5,976 nucleotides of DNA from Ignavibacteriales bacterium CG12_big_fil_rev_8_21_14_0_65_30_8. Its GTDB lineage: Bacteria; Bacteroidota; Ignavibacteria; Ignavibacteriales; Ignavibacteriaceae. The stretch spans positions 1-5,976 of the forward strand of contig PFGS01000158.1 in NCBI GenBank assembly GCA_002783525.1. Direction: 5' to 3'. The notes beneath the pieces are model-generated. The model was given only the letters and a program-made list of their open reading frames with translations, was not told the origin of the DNA and did not search any database. This document shows, in pieces, positions 5,276-5,976 of the stretch. Each line of letters starts with the position of its first letter. The stretch's first letter is position 1. The translations under genes were made by a program, and so were the position numbers.

Positions 5276-5976
5276 ATGATATTTTTTTGGTTTAGAGAAT
5301 CTTTCAAGTTAATCGGCAGAGCAAAAACTTCTTTTTTCCTTTCATTAATTTCCATGAGTATTTCATTAGCACTTATCAGTGCAGCAGTTTTGTCAGTCAG
5401 TATTTCTAATAATTTACAAGATAAATTAAAAAGTAGTTTGAATATTAATATCTTTTTAAAAGATACTATTTCTAAAACTGAAACAAATGCTTTGAAAAAA
5501 ACAATTGCTAAAGAAGAATTCGTCCATTCTATAAATTATATTGATAAAGAAAAAGCAGCAGAAATATTTATAAAAGATACCGGCGAAGATTTTAGGAAAC
5601 TGATCGATTATAATCCATTACCGGCTTCATTTACGGTAACTCTAAAATCTAAATTTGTTGATAGGGAATCGATTAAAAATATTACAGAGAAATTTTCTAA
5701 ATTAAATGGTGTTGATGAAGTTACTATGAAATATGAGTATTTGTATAAATTAATTTATTATTTAAATAAGTTGAAGACTTATATTTTTATATTTGCTCTT
5801 GTTATATTCTTTATATCATTGTATATAGTTTACAGTACTATTCAGTTAGTAATTAATTCAAAGTATACAGAATTAAATACGATGAAATTAGTAGGCGCAA
5901 AACTAACAACTATTAAAATGCCGATTATTCTAAACGGATTTTTCATTGGAATATTTTCATCTCTAATTTTAATTAT
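5276..5976 (+). CDS. ftsX: Cell division protein FtsX (3' end cut by the window)
   Basis: FtsX is the membrane partner of the ATPase FtsE; in the divisome the complex controls peptidoglycan hydrolases through its periplasmic loop. Translation from ATG at 5276 is open to the window edge for 233 residues, against about 290-300 for the family. Visible parts are a first membrane helix at about 18-42, an extracellular domain at about 43-165, a second membrane helix at about 168-192 and a third starting near 215. The domain contains the hallmark DYNPLPASF at 111-119, and its flanking region has the typical FVHSINYIDKEKA. The cytosolic loop reads TELNTMKLVGAK at 198-209, the usual contact region for FtsE. 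Only a weak ribosome site is visible. It starts 46 nt after the second lipoprotein on the same strand. ftsE is not upstream. Confidence 0.95.
   Translation, partial: MIFFWFRESFKLIGRAKTSFFLSLISMSISLALISAAVLSVSISNNLQDKLKSSLNINIFLKDTISKTETNALKKTIAKEEFVHSINYIDKEKAAEIFIKDTGEDFRKLIDYNPLPASFTVTLKSKFVDRESIKNITEKFSKLNGVDEVTMKYEYLYKLIYYLNKLKTYIFIFALVIFFISLYIVYSTIQLVINSKYTELNTMKLVGAKLTTIKMPIILNGFFIGIFSSLILI

Noticed and set aside
1..5976. CRISPR array, insertion sequence, phage, toxin-antitoxin or defence system.
   Set aside because: No spaced repeats, terminal inverted repeats, transposase, integrase or effector-type genes were found; nearly every base is assigned to recognisable cellular genes.

Overview
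The window is very A+T-rich and gene-dense. Two gene blocks diverge from a short intergenic region at about 2339-2492. Several features suggest a member of the Bacteroidota/Chlorobiota/Ignavibacteria (FCB) group: a small pyruvoyl-type phosphatidylserine decarboxylase overlapping pssA, the ybaB-recR pair, lipoproteins with short ISGC lipoboxes, weak or absent Shine-Dalgarno sequences at most genes, and one match to the TAnnTTTG -7 box. This placement is an inference; there is no rRNA or other decisive marker.

The leftward (minus-strand) block, in transcription order, has four genes. The first is a divergent PurC-like protein (2338-1664). The second and third are psd (1657-1001) and pssA (1004-285), the two enzymes that make phosphatidylethanolamine from CDP-diacylglycerol. 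The fourth is purS (246 to the left edge), a subunit of FGAM synthase in purine synthesis. Gaps are 6 nt, a 4-nt overlap and 38 nt, so one transcript is likely. The PurC-like protein keeps the overall family pattern but seems to have lost most substrate- and ATP-binding signatures, so it may be a non-catalytic relative of SAICAR synthetase.

The rightward (plus-strand) block starts with ybaB/ebfC (2493-2819) and recR (2822-3418), the usual nucleoid-protein and recombination-repair pair, here without dnaX directly upstream. A SAM-dependent methyltransferase of unknown substrate (3418-4152) follows, overlapping recR by one base. Next come two lipoproteins (4149-4724 and 4720-5229) that overlap their upstream neighbours and look like distant paralogues with an NTF2-like pattern. 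The second has no ATG/GTG/TTG upstream of its signal peptide. Its only sensible start is an AUU codon at 4720, placed 5-7 nt behind a good Shine-Dalgarno sequence. After a 46-nt gap, ftsX (5276 onwards) runs off the right edge.

Most of the window is ordinary housekeeping sequence. I see no CRISPR array, insertion sequence, tRNA, rRNA or defence system. The points most worth checking are the degenerate PurC-like protein and the AUU-initiated lipoprotein.
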